Assembly (NCBI GenBank): GCA_020091685.1 | Contig: CM034595.1 | Location: forward strand, 10,960,025 to 11,024,024 | From: Lutjanus erythropterus | Taxonomy: Eukaryota > Chordata > Actinopteri > Lutjaniformes > Lutjanidae | Direction: 5' to 3' | Length of the DNA: 64,000 nt | Part shown: piece after piece, positions 13,310-24,420 of the stretch | Layout: each line of letters begins with the position of its first letter | How positions within the stretch are numbered: position 1 is the stretch's first letter | Position numbers and translations under genes: made by a program | Notes under the pieces: generated by a model | What the model saw: only the letters and a program-made list of their open reading frames with translations | What the model was told of the DNA's origin: nothing | Databases searched by the model: none

Positions 13310-13934
13310 AAAGGGACTGTTCCCCCCTAAATCAAAAATACTCTACCAGTAATGTAGTAGTGGCCAGTAGTGCTATTTTTCAATCTAGAATTTTTTGATG
13401 TGAGTTGCAGAGTTTTGGAAATATTGGTCTTACAGATGTCTGCCTTTCCTATGATATAATGGTACTAAATGACACTCAGCTTGTGGTGCTCCAAGCACCA
13501 AAAAATACACTTGAAAAAAATCAAAACCATTGTCTCTTTCCAAAAATTATGACCACTCAGGATAATCCACTGACCTTGTTGTGAGCAGTTTCATGGAGGA
13601 ACTACTGTCAGTCTGCAGTAGAATCTACAGGAATTACTTTATTTTCTACTATAAAGAAAGGTCTGTGTATTATCTTGAGTAACTGGGTCATGATTTTTGG
13701 AACAACACACTGGTTTTGAATTTTTCAATGTTTTTTTTTTCTTTTTTTATGCTTAGAGCACCACAAACTGAGTTCCATTTAGTCAAATTATACTGGAGAG
13801 AAGGCAGACATCTCTATGGCTGATATCTCCAAAACTCTGCAACTCAAACCCCAAAAAAATCTAAATGGACAAAAAGCACTACAGGTCAGGTGATAAATAT
13901 CTATTTTTGATTATGGGGTGAACTTTCCCTTCAA
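13310..13934. mobile_element. Large palindromic MITE, about 625 bp
   Basis: The left arm starts AAAGGGACTGTTCCCCCCTA and the right arm ends with GGTGAACTTTCCCTT. Internal blocks also mirror each other: AGATGTCTGCCTTTCC on the left against GGAGAGAAGGCAGACATCT on the right, and CTTGTGGTGCTC against GAGCACCACAAACTGAG. The two arms would fold into a long hairpin. It is a known teleost family; the second copy here is at 16857-17332. Confidence 0.8.
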
Positions 13935-14400
13935 AGCAACACCAGCAACTCTCTGACCAATGAGAACCAACAACTGACTACAAGATGTCAGTCCTCGACG
14001 TTTGCCATACCGTAAAACTACCGAGATATACCTTAACACGGCTGAACAGACATGCATGATGTACTGCAGTAATGTTATTAATGAAGGTAAAAATGAAGTC
14101 TTAGCTGTGTTGCACACCTTTAATTACCTCCGTTCAGTTCCTCTGTACTGGAGACACGACTGTACAGATGTTAGGCAAACAGTGGAGGCATTTCTTCTCA
14201 GAAAGAGAAAAGTCTGTTCAGAATGGGTGGCCAAGCGTTTTTTTCTTATGCTCCATTCAACTCATTTTCTTAGGGAACAATAATGAGTGGATAAAGCAGA
14301 AAAACCCAATTTCCTTTATGCTTTTTATATCCTGAAAAAGCCCTCGTTGACGACCCTTTGGTCTTTTGTTATAGAAAACTGAGCTAATATCCTCCAGCTC

Positions 14401-14505
14401 TCGGCGCAGTTTAAAGGTCTTAATTGGATTCCATTAGTATATTGCTTGACATGACACTTGAGTCCGCTCTATTAGAATTCCCCTGCCTGGGATTAAAAAG
14501 AAGAC
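14401..14505. promoter_or_regulatory. Candidate conserved intronic element upstream of exon 14924
   Basis: A repeat-free block with GTCTTAATTGGATTCC, CATTAGTATATTGC and GGGATTAAAAAG, i.e. homeodomain-like words in moderate GC. There is no alignment support; low confidence. Confidence 0.25.
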
Positions 14506-14923
14506 TTTTTCTACATTCGACTCTCTAGGCTCTTTTGTTAAAGTCTCAAATATTCTTTGTTGGATTCACAGTTTTTTAGTGACACCATTATTAAAACCGT
14601 GAGCTTGACTTAAACAGGTGCTTTTATGTCTAGAGGACCTGCTGTAAAAGGTATGGCAGTGTCTCACGGCAGCGGTTTATGTATCAATAAACCTCAGCAT
14701 TAATACAGTATAAGCATTACATGCGTGCCTGGTAGAATGTGCTGTATGCCCCATAAAACAGTCCTCCAGCCTCGCTCAGTCCACGTTGTGAGCTCCCTGC
14801 AGTTTTTCTCTCAGAGTATCACACGGAGTTGAAGTGTTTCCTCTGTGGTTTCAGTCGGTGTAGAACACGGGCCGAAGGAGGGAATGCGTTTGATGATATT
14901 CTGTTTCATGTCTCTTGCCCCAG

Positions 14924-15037
14924 TCCTCGTCTGACGTGGAGGGATGTTCAGCATCTGATCGCCAAGACGGCAAAGATCCCTGACCCCAAGGAGCCAGGGT
15001 GGAACATCAACGCAGCCGGATACCATGTTCACCATAG
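14924..15037 (+). CDS. Proprotein convertase (subtilisin/kexin family), internal exon: end of catalytic domain
   Basis: This exon encodes about 38 residues, reading PRLTWRDVQHLI, then KTAKIPDPKEPGWNINAAGY, then HVHH. The TWRDxQH block is diagnostic of the kexin-like proprotein convertases (furin, PC1, PC2, PC4, PC5, PACE4, PC7), where it closes the subtilisin-like catalytic domain just after the catalytic serine. The acceptor is a pyrimidine-rich run ending in CAG at 14921-14923. The first base, T, completes a split codon; the family has Asn-Pro here, which fits an upstream exon ending in AA. The donor is GTACTG at 15038. The last two bases, AG, are completed by the G that opens the exon at 55141, giving Arg. 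Family members process precursor proteins at basic sites in the secretory pathway. The KIPDPKEPG stretch differs from the usual SRPAHL-type loop, so the paralogue is not assigned. Upstream catalytic exons are not in the window. Confidence 0.9.
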
Positions 15038-15282
15038 GTACTGTCGTGCATCCATGCAGATATTTTGTGGTTTTAAATACAGACGTGTGGTGTCATCATT
15101 GGGGTTACGTTTAATTAATCAGCCAATTTACGTTTCATATTAATGGGTCTGTTCTTCAGAAGCTAAGTGGGCTGCAATGCTTGGATAAAACCTTTGGTAA
15201 CTTGTTGCTATGGCTATCTAAGCAACACGTGCCTGTGTTTGACATTATGGAAAATATGTCATCTTGCAATGGGTTTGTTTAG

Positions 15283-15620
15283 ATGAGAAGATTAATATCA
15301 CTCCAATGTCTATACAGTAAATATAAAGGTACAGCCACTAGCTGCTTAGCTTAGCTTAGCTTAGCTTAGCTTGGTTTAGCTTAGCTTAGCTTAGTTTAAT
15401 GACTGTGAACAGGGGAAACAGCTAGTCTGGCTGTGTCTGAAAGTAAACAAAAAACAAAAAAACTGCCAGCACCCCTAAAATTTTAATTAACAAATAATAT
15501 CGTATGTTTAATTCATACAAACACCAGACCGTAAAAATGAAACGTTGTGGTTATACAGGTATTTGCGTTTTTGAGGATCCCCTTGAAAATAAGATTGTGC
15601 AAGGACTTTAACTTCTTATT
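15283..15620 (+). repeat. TTAGC-type teleost repeat with an internal (TTAGC)n array
   Basis: GATGAGAAGATTAATATCAC, AAAGGTACAGCCACTAGC, then about ten TTAGC units at 15347-15394, then GGGGAAACAGCTAG and CTGCCAGCACCCCTAAA. The order of blocks is the same as in the copy at 57895-58290, but the TTAGC array is expanded here. Confidence 0.65.
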
Positions 15621-16856
15621 AAATTCTGAAATAAAATAAATAAGACTTGACATCACTGTGAGGTTTTATTGGCTGTTAGCTTGCTGTAAACCCATTACTG
15701 CTGTCAGATACACCAAAGAATATTTCATTCAGTTGAATTACTATTTTGTAATGAGCTATCATATATGACACAATCATAACTGTGATAAATGTATTTTATA
15801 CCTTTTATTAGGTGAGCCTAAATTCTACATGTACATAATCATAATTCTTGAATGCACCTATGCACTAATTATTAACTGAGTGAGTAAGTTATTCTCAAAT
15901 TGTTGTTGTTATTCTGAAAAGTGAATATAGATCACAGTTTTTTGCCTGGGAGTGAATGGTTTAACTGGATCACAGTAACTGATCAATGGTGACTTATAGC
16001 TCATCGATTGTACTGTAAATAACACACAAATTAAACTGCAGATTAACAATTTCTAAAATCACAGTAATATACTACTTTATAGTACTGATACAAGAAGTTT
16101 TTAATCATCCTACACTAGTGTTGTATGCTGTGTGGCATACTGTAGGCATGGGCATCAAATATTTTCTTAACTGTTTGTTTATCTGTCTGTATGAATGTCA
16201 CAAACCCCCTAAAGATATTTCCCCGTGTGTATGGAGGAATCATGATTGAATGGTTTAACTGTCTACAGTGCACATGGAGAGACAATAGTTGTGAGTGGTT
16301 ATGAAATGTGTGATTACAATAATTATCCCTATATGATCTCTAGCTGGATAATTACAGGTAAATTGAAGTCTATTTAAAGGAAATTCAGAAATTTTCTTAT
16401 AAACACAGTATACATGTTCGAAAATAGTTGCTGCAAACGTGAAAACACTGTGAGCTATGTAGTAATGAAGTGTGGAGTTAGACTGCTAAACTGAAATCAC
16501 GGCTCGATGATACTCTGGAGCCGTACGTCCCCTAAGAATATATAAACTAGAGCACACGGCCAGTGATGAGAAAGTGATGAGAAGACTGGTTCTGTTAGCA
16601 GGCAGCAACCCAACACTGACGAACAAAATTATCATCCTGTTGCAGATTGCGAGGAACCACATGATTCTAGGTTAGGTCACAGTCCTCCGGTTCTGGTGGC
16701 TCAAACATGTCTGTCTGTCCAAGTCCAATAAAGCTGCTACATGGTACATCCATTTCTTTCAGGTCATAGTGGCATTTAATGCTTGACAGCAGTGTAGACA
16801 CGCCCACAGTGTTTCAAAGCAAAGAAAACTGCTTATTTTTTCACAATTTTGAAACC
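15620..16856. other. Anonymous AT-rich intronic sequence
   Basis: No repeat, exon or RNA gene was recognised. Confidence 0.35.
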
Positions 16857-17332
16857 TGCATACATATTTTTCCTCTGGTCTGTAGTGGTATTTATACATC
16901 TATATTATTTTGGTGGGAGTTGCTGACTTTCAGAGGTATCGGCCCTAGAAATGTCTGTTTTCTCCCCAATATGATTTAATTAGATGACACTCGGCTTGTG
17001 GCGATGTCTCTTTCCAGAAATCATGACCAATCAGGTTAATCAAGATAATCCACAAAACTCATTGTCAGCAGTTTCATGAAGGAACTACTTTTTTCTACAG
17101 AAGAAAGAAAATAGTTCCTACATAAAACTGCTCACAACAAGGTCTGTGGATTATCTTGAGTAAGTGGGTCATGATTTCTGGAAAGAGACAGTGTTATTGA
17201 GTTTTTCAAGCCACATGCCGTCTACTGTAATTCCATTATATTCAAGAGAAGGCAGACATCTCTACGGCTAATATCTCCAAAATGCGGCAAATCACACCAA
17301 ATCTATCTAAATGGATAAGTAGCGCTACAGGT
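16857..17332. mobile_element. Second copy of the palindromic MITE, internally shortened
   Basis: It shares AATGTCTGTTTTCTCC, CACTCGGCTTGTGG, TCTTTCCAGAAATCATGACC, AAGATAATCCACA and GAAGGCAGACATCTCTACGG with the element at 13310-13934, again as mirrored arms. Part of the left arm is missing compared with that copy. Confidence 0.75.
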
Positions 17333-19439
17333 GCCCTGAAGGTTTCTTTGCCATCTTTTTGAGACACATTGACACAAATTGTCTAACTGCTTTTTTAAAA
17401 TGATATATTGAATTTAAAGAAAGGCCAAGCCAACTGCACGTAACACGAGTTAACTTAAGTAAACACACTGTGATGCATCACACAGGTGGCGTCATTTTCC
17501 ACTTGTTCACTACTGTATTCGCCACATGCACACACACCACTTTAACGTGCACACACACACACACACACACCTACACAATCTCCTCATATAAAGCGCTTCA
17601 ACCGCAAAAAGCAGCTGTTTTATGACAGCTGAGACAGGTGATCTTGTCCAGAGAGGAGTGTCATTGTAATCCTCTAATGTTATTATCACACCCACAGCGT
17701 GTCTGAGTGTCCGTACCTGCTCTGATTTATATAGACAGCGGCTGGAGGAAATGGAGCCTCTCCCTCTGACTGTATGAAGCATGAACCTGGGGGAGAGAGA
17801 CTCATCGTATAAACGCTTTTACAATGCTTTTACAATGTCAGCCGGGCGATGACATATCGGTAATCAGTCATAGCGTTTGTGATGTTTTTCCTCTGCTCTC
17901 TGTCTCACTCACCTTAACATTTCCTCTCTTCATCATTGCCCGAGCCCCATGTCCTCACCTCTCTTCGTACTTTCTTTTCCCTTCCGTCCTCTCCCCTTCT
18001 TTTCCCTTTTCTTGCTGTTATTCCCTCTCGCTGCCTTCCTATTTCTCTCTTCCTTCCCCTCTTTCGCAGCATGCCGTGTCATAAAATAGATTGTAATTAC
18101 TGTGTTGCTGTGAGAAGAATGGATTAATTAAAATATAATGATGCCGATCACACCAGCGGGCGTCTGTTGAAATCTGTCCATTTAGGGGCTGTGGCAGAGG
18201 ACTTGTAATGCCCAGATCATACTGCAGGCTAATTATGAAGAATGGTTTATTGCATGGGCAAGGACGGATGGACTAGACAGTGCAATGAGCACAGGGTCAC
18301 TTACCATCAATGAGGTTGTTACAATACATTAAAGATTAGATATGATATCTGTAATGAGAGGATCCATGTTTAAGAAAATTGAAGATAACGCTGAATGCTT
18401 TCAGGTTATAGTGGGAAGATAGTGATGGAATAGGGAACAAGCCTTTTTTTTCCATCTGTTTGGATTCTGTAGGTGTATACTGTATGAGTGTGATCTGTTG
18501 TCATGTGTGTGATGTACATTTTTCTACATGTTCTTGCCAGCGGATTCAATGATGATTTAGCCAGGTTATAAAAACACTCATAAACTTATTCCTTAGAAAG
18601 TTCTTCAGGCACACAGAACAATATTTTTATTATTTTATGTTTGTGGGTGAAAATGATGAAAAAGGACAAAAGTTAGCTTCAGCAGTGATTATAAAATAGA
18701 CAAAAAAGGGCAGAGTGCTTCCTACAAATTCAGATTTCATCAAGAAAAAAGTGAGGAAAAGCATACCAGAGTGCTCATAATTATCTTTGAAGTGTAAAAA
18801 GAGCACTGGAATGAGCGCTTATTAATTGTGGAGTAAAAATTTAAGTGAAACTATTTTTGTTTTTACAGTAGAATTACTGTTTTTTAAACATGACTAAATC
18901 CACTAAAAGTAAGTGATTGACCCTTTTCCCATTGTTACTGGACGACTTTCTGTTTTGTTTTTTATTCCTGATGTATCACTGGAAAGCCAAGACTCAATTC
19001 AAGCGTGTGCAAAAGAGCACAAAAGTCTATCTGTGTTCAGCTTTCACTACTTTTGTAGCTTCTACCTGAATCTCTATGGTTTGAAGTTAAGTTTTTCTCC
19101 TGTGTTGCTGTTTGTATTTTCAGGTCTATACTTTAATTTGCTCTTTAATGTTTGCTTTCACCTGTAAAGGAGTCGTGGGAAGTTACTGCTGATGAAATCC
19201 CCAAATTTCCTGATTTTGCTGCTTCGTAATAAAAGCTTTTAGATAAGAAAACAATGAGGGACTTTTATTATTAATTTAATTTATAGGAAATAAAATGTTT
19301 ATCCACATTATACACATGCTCAACTGGAGATTAGCACGCTTCAATAAATACGCACCTTCAAGTGGGCGCAAACTGTCAGAGTCAAGCCAAGCATCACGTG
19401 TATGAAGGAGCAGAGGTTTATGATGAAAGTGACAAGATT
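17333..19439. other. Anonymous sequence with CA repeat and pyrimidine tract
   Basis: Holds a CA run (17550-17570) and a CT-rich stretch at about 17885-18069 that ends in TTTCGCAG but is followed by stops and no donor. The block 18140-18260 is repeat-free and contains TAATGCCCAGATCATAC and GGCTAATTATGAAG. Confidence 0.4.
17550..17570 (-). repeat. CA microsatellite
   Basis: About ten CA units. Confidence 0.85.
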
Positions 19440-19555
19440 TCATTGCCTCAGCTGAAAACGGCAAAAATTAGCGTATTCATCCCGGTGTCATGTTTCCATC
19501 ACTACTGATCAGAGCTAGAGCTGACAAATACCCGTGACCACTGCAGGGATAATTG
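19440..19555 (+). repeat. Dispersed repeat, inverted copy at 24298-24420
   Basis: The core CTGATCAGAGCTAGAGCTGA then CAAATACCCGTGA recurs on the opposite strand at 24321-24353 with two mismatches in 33 bases. Weaker similarity extends on both sides. The family is not identified. Confidence 0.6.
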
Positions 19556-21150
19556 AATACACTTTCTCATTGAAGACAAAAAACAGATGTTAGTGGGTGT
19601 TAGTGTGTGTGTTTTTTTTTGTTTTTTTGCAGAACAAAAGGGGCTTATGTAACTTTTGCTGTGCAGCAGGCACTGTTGATGGCAAAATAGCTCGATGCAC
19701 CTTAAAAACGAGGGGTGCAATGAATCATCAGTGGTTCATGGCCTGTACAGTTCACTCCCAGCGGTCCATAGTGTGAAACACAGTTTTACTGTCATTGTTA
19801 CTTCCTAAAGTGCTAATACCCAAAATATGGTTTCAGAGTTGCATTGAAAAGACAGTGTTTTACTCTGCAGCGCATCTTTGTGAGGCAGTGAAGTCTAAAA
19901 ACAAAGATGACTGATTGATTTAAAAGCCAACACATTGCAAATAGATCATAAGATAAGAATATCATAAGATATTTATTGAAACTTTCATATCAACTTGAAA
20001 CTTTGGCGATATCCAAAGTTATTGGTACTTCTACACAGATCCTCTCTGCTCACTGATGAAGCTCTGTGTCTGCTTGTCTGTGACACACTGTGTCAATCTT
20101 GATTGGCTATTACTTATGATATATGTTGAATCATTTGCACTAAAATAATTTAACCATAATCCCACTTTTTTTTTAAAAATCTTTTTTACTTATCTGAAAA
20201 GTGGTCATGAACGTTGTAAATCTTCCCTGAAAGTCAGCCAAATAATGACCCCCTGCTCCAAGGGTTTTCAAAGTGTGAGACTGTCTCCCTTCAGAAAAAG
20301 ATTGAATAAAGGCCCCCTTAGTTTCATTGCTTAGTTTCCCTCAATTCCTCAGTGTCTGTACGATCATGATTATGTTATTTGATTACATAGACACTCAACA
20401 GTTGAGCCAAATCACATACATTTAGGATATTCTAAGTTACCTTTTGACAACTCAAGTTTTTGTTGTCATGTCCTTCTCTGAGCTGTTTGGAGACCTCCTG
20501 CCTGACTCTTTAAAGACATACCCAGTGTTACAAAGTGACGTCCTTTACACCAGTGAGGACTTCTCAGAACGTTAAGGGAACACATTGTTTCTAGCTGGGA
20601 AAACACGGTACCTAGACAACACACAAAGAAGTGAAGTCTTCACCAACTCAGTGACACATGCTGTAGGCTGAAAGACGGCGCTGCAAATAAATAAAACACA
20701 AGCCCAATTAAGGAACACCTTCATGAGTTTGACCACACATACGTGGTATAAAGAAACAGGCTGCAAGTAGAACAAAAGCCAAACAAAAGCGCTGCAAATA
20801 ACAAAGAACAATAGAACAAGGAAGTTACTAAACAATAGAAGTTTCTGTACAACACTTCAAACTAGTAAAATGCTCACGCCAGGTGCATCACCAATGTTTT
20901 ATTTACCGTGAATTAAAATCTGTAATTTCCTCTTTGAAAAGTTACATAGTCTCACTTTACATTTGTAAAATCAATGGAGATGTTGTGTGTAACCTCTTTA
21001 AAGGTTTCACATGGAGCATGTGCGGATTGAGGACAGATGGTTGCAGTGAAAGAAGCAGTTGCACGGCTTTGTAAAAGCTGAAGGAAAAATAGCTGCCTTA
21101 TAGATGTTGGCTGAGTTGGCGTTGATGTGTGCGAATGTATGTTTATGTAT
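19556..21150. other. Anonymous intronic sequence
   Basis: No exon or recognised repeat. A T-rich run lies at about 19612-19628. Confidence 0.35.
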
Positions 21151-21171
21151 GTGTGTGTGTGTGTGTGTGTT
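21151..21171 (+). repeat. TG microsatellite
   Basis: About ten TG units, followed by a G-rich stretch (GGGGGTGGGTGGGTG). Confidence 0.85.
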
Positions 21172-21757
21172 TGGGGATTTGGGGGTGGGTGGGTGTAAGG
21201 GGTCGCCCGCATCCCAGAGTTCCCATCTGTTTGACCTCCATATAGACTGGGAGCTTTAGAAAACTCTGATGTTGGGGGAGCGACCCCCCCCCACCCACCT
21301 CACCCCTCAGCTCCCACCGCCATGACGACAATAAACATGTCAGCCGCCACACGCCAGAGCAATCTGCAATCAGATTTACTGTGCATGAAATATGGTGGTG
21401 CTTTTATTGGTCCAAAGACTTGTCACTCATAATTTATAGGCTGTTGCCAGGCCGGCTGTGATGTCAGCGAGCTCCCAGCACCCTCAGGAGAATCAGAAGG
21501 GGGGCAGAGTGAAAGAGATAGGGGTGAGGGGTGGTGGCTGGGTGGGGGTTTAGAGATATAAGAGGATGGAAAATGTGTGTGTGTGTGTGAGGATAGAGGG
21601 AAAGACAGGGAATGAGGGAGAAAAGGTGATGGAAATGGGTGAAAAGAGGGGGAAAAAAATAACATGCATCTATCCTGCTCCTCTCTGCGGGGAGTTTATC
21701 AGGTTGAGGGAGTGAAAGTGTCAGTTTTTTTTTTCCAGTGGGCCTGTACAAATGGAT

Positions 21758-21828
21758 CTCCTCCTCTCCTCTCCTCTCCTCTCCTCCTCTCCTCCCTCCT
21801 CTCTCCTCCTCTCCTCTCCTCTCCTCCG
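21758..21828 (+). repeat. CTCCT polypyrimidine repeat
   Basis: About 70 bases made almost only of CTCCT and CTCCTCT units. The mirror symmetry makes it a candidate for triplex (H-DNA) formation. The Arg/Glu-rich minus-strand frame over it is an artefact. Confidence 0.85.
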
Positions 21829-23364
21829 GCGTTTGTTGCTCGCTATCCTTTGAACACTGACACCTATTGATCACATGTTCGGCAGAGGCAAAAGGAGAAA
21901 AAATTAATCTGCGATTCACATCTCCACTTGAAGCCTGACCCAGAAATAGAAAGTGGAGAGTCTGGTGTTAGCGTGCTTTGCACCGAGGGATGACGACGGA
22001 GAAGAAGCGGAATGTCCAAACAGGCTTAATTTCATTTAATCTCTTCTGATAGCATAGGTGAAACTACAGTAATTATCCTGTGGGAGATTTAGATGGAAAA
22101 TAACAGCCGGAATAGATCAAAGAAACGCTGCCCTCACGCAAAGACAAAGTGAATATCAAGGAGAATGGAGGTAAAACGGTATCTTACAAGAGAAGAAAAA
22201 CTAGTGTGGCGTTAAAAATTAGATAAGATTCAATCCTCTTTGAAAAATGATGCTCTGTTCACGGAGAACCATTAGAATGTTTACATTTGCGGCATTTTGT
22301 TCCATATCAAAATAATTAATTGCCTCCATTTTCAAATTAAAAGTACATTACAACACAATTAGATGCAAATGAGTCTGGGCCTGTCGAGGAGCCAGAAAAA
22401 GTGAAAGAGTGACTGTGTTGATGTATGAGGGTTTGCATGCTTTTTGTGTATTAGGTGTGTCGCAATGGATCATTGTGCATGTGTGCGTGTGTGTATTCGA
22501 ATGCAAAAAAATGCCTTTATTGAAGAGGAAGAGTCAGTGTTGAAATTACATCAGCATGAGGAAATAAATCAGAGCTGTGCAGTAATAAACAACAGAGTAA
22601 TTAGGTCACTCTTCCCTCCTGTAACTGATCGACCAGAGGAGCAGATACTATGTTATTCCTATTGTGTTAAAGGCTTCTGTCAGCGCTTTAAAAAAGATCA
22701 CCGACATAAACACAACACACACTTTACACACACACACGCACATATTTCTTCAATCCCTGCCTCCTCTTTTTCCAGGGCTCTGACCTCCAACGAGCCTGTT
22801 CCGTGAAAGATGTCTACATGGCGCTGGAAACCAGGGACAGTAAAACATAATTTTGTCATAACCTTCCCCTTGGAGGGAAAACAGATATAAAAGTATATAG
22901 CCTGTGGTTTACTGCAGTCCCCTCACCCAGCCTGGCAGCAGCACGCAGGCTGATGGACGCGCCACGATTTAATTGCTCGATCCGGGGAAAACGCCACGTT
23001 CTCCTTGTCCCCCGGCGACATGGGTGACAGAGCCGCTCAGGAGGGAATAAAAGAGCCTCGATGAGGATGGGAGGCAGAGAAAAAGGGATACACAGAGACA
23101 CGCTAGCACACAATACAGCCACATATCAGCAGGTGCTCAGGATATAGAAGACTTTGTGAGTGCCTGAAGGACCTCTATCAGCTATCATTATGCTCTTGTC
23201 CAGGACACTCTCACCAAATGAGAACAAATCAATTTAATCTATAGATTTATGTACATGGACACAAATTTTTCATTTTCTTCATGAATTTCAACCTAATGTA
23301 TTATCCAATGTCGTTTCACGGTCAAGGTAGAAATAAAAAAATATGCAACACCCAGTTATAATTT
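21829..23364. other. Anonymous sequence, partly regulatory-looking
   Basis: No exon or recognised repeat. A broken CA run lies near 22706-22740. The block at 22270-22400 is listed separately. Confidence 0.35.
22270..22400. promoter_or_regulatory. Candidate conserved intronic element with octamer site
   Basis: AATAATTAATTGCC, TTTTCAAATTAAAAG and a perfect POU octamer ATGCAAAT at 22363-22370 lie within 130 bases of non-repetitive sequence. Conservation is inferred from composition only. Confidence 0.25.
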
Positions 23365-23500
23365 TAAAATAAGGCAGTTTGGTGAGGTTTAGGGAACAAA
23401 ACCACTTGTTTAGGTTTGGGAAATGTTCATTGTTTGGGTTGAAATAACTACTTCCTTAAAATATTTAAAACTGACTAATGGTCTCACATGGCAACCAAAA
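23365..23500 (+). repeat. Fish repeat, GGTTTAGGGAACAAAACCAC type
   Basis: GGTGAGGTTTAGGGAACAAA followed by TTTAGGTTTGGGAAATG and TTTGGGTTGAAATAACTAC matches a common fish dispersed repeat. A related piece is at 24185-24260. Confidence 0.5.
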
Positions 23501-23574
23501 AAATGGACAATTTGTGTCCATGCTCATGTTACATTTTGTGACTTTTGCAAACTGCTGTGACACTAGGTTATCCT

Positions 23575-23885
23575 GTCAGTATGATCCAGAGACTGTATAT
23601 TAGAAATTGACAACATGACAGCTCCCAAAAAGTCAGTCGCCCCCTGGTGGCAGACTGCAGTATAGCTGCCTCCCCAATATTAATATATAATACAATTGGC
23701 TGTGTGGGCGGAGACTCTAAAAGCGTAGCCCAACCTCGATCACTACTGCACAGATTCTGGCTCCAAATGACGTCACCAGAGCAAGATGGTAGCGCCCACA
23801 TCTGAGATATTTTGGCTTCAATTTTGCACAAAAGGAGGAAATAGACCTGTGTCATCCATCTTTTATTTATGTCAGTAGTAGGATC
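23575..23885. repeat. Fish SINE/MITE-like repeat (CCCCCTGGTGGCAGACTGC)
   Basis: CCCCCTGGTGGCAGACTGCA, GGGCGGAGACTCTAAAAGC, CTGGCTCCAAATGACGTCA, CAAGATGGTAGCGCCC and GTGTCATCCATCTTTTATTT are the consecutive blocks of a repeat I recognise from many teleost genomes. The class is not certain. Confidence 0.6.
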
Positions 23886-24184
23886 CACTTTAATATGTTG
23901 ATTGTTTCACCTTGAGAAGGTCTACATCAACAGCAGTACCAGCTTTCATGGAGTCTTATGTTATGTTGTCTTTATAAATAAGGATGATGCCAAATGCCAA
24001 TCCCATCTCCAAGTAATTGTTTTGTAAAAAACATATTGTAGTCTCAGTAAAACTATTTTATTTGTTATTTTTTACAGTATCCTTGTAGTAAGGAGTAGTA
24101 CCAGCGACAGGGAGCTCCACATCTTAAATATATTAGATAAGTCATGTGGTGTTAAACATGTGGTTAACTTTGTGAAATGATCAC

Positions 24185-24260
24185 AGTTCGGTTAGATTGA
24201 GGCACAAAAACTTTTTGGTTAGGTTTCAGCCCCAAACATGGTTAAGTTACATTATGATAT
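24185..24260 (+). repeat. Fragment of the GGTTTAGG-type fish repeat
   Basis: CGGTTAGATTGAGGCACAAA and TTGGTTAGGTTTCAGCCCC resemble the repeat at 23365-23500. Confidence 0.4.
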
Positions 24261-24297
24261 GTGAGTCATATGGCTTCGATTTTGGTTACAATTGGCA

Positions 24298-24420
24298 TTA
24301 TTCCCAGGTAGTGCAGTACTCACGGGTATTTATCAGCTCCAGCTCTGATCAGCACTGAATGAAACAAGACGACACAGGTAGACATGGTTATTTTCGCCCT
24401 TTTCCAACACAATGCTAAGG
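24298..24420 (-). repeat. Inverted copy of the repeat at 19440-19555
   Basis: The core CACGGGTATTTATCAGCTCC then AGCTCTGATCAG is the reverse complement of 19505-19537 with two mismatches. Confidence 0.6.

Larger units (their letters stand above)
1..14923 (+). other. Partial intron upstream of the first visible convertase exon
   Basis: No exon of the convertase catalytic core (Asp, His, Asn or Ser blocks) and no other recognisable coding exon was found here on either strand. The sequence ends in a functional-looking acceptor at 14923. If the gene has the usual order, this is the 3' part of an intron whose other end lies before the window. Its contents are repeats and anonymous sequence, listed separately. 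Confidence 0.6.

Noticed and set aside
14829-14923. Apparent upstream extension of the convertase exon with its own ATG
   Set aside because: The family sequence begins only after the acceptor at 14923; the upstream residues have no similarity and are intronic.
17885-18069. Long pyrimidine tract ending in TTTCGCAG, like a strong splice acceptor
   Set aside because: All frames after it close quickly and no donor follows; the flanking convertase exons already join perfectly.
21464-21919. 151-codon minus-strand frame rich in Glu/Arg and His/Pro
   Set aside because: It is the complement of the CTCCT polypyrimidine repeat and a TG run.
22444-22806. 120-codon plus-strand frame
   Set aside because: No recognisable domain; it passes through TG and CA stretches and has no splice pairing with neighbours.
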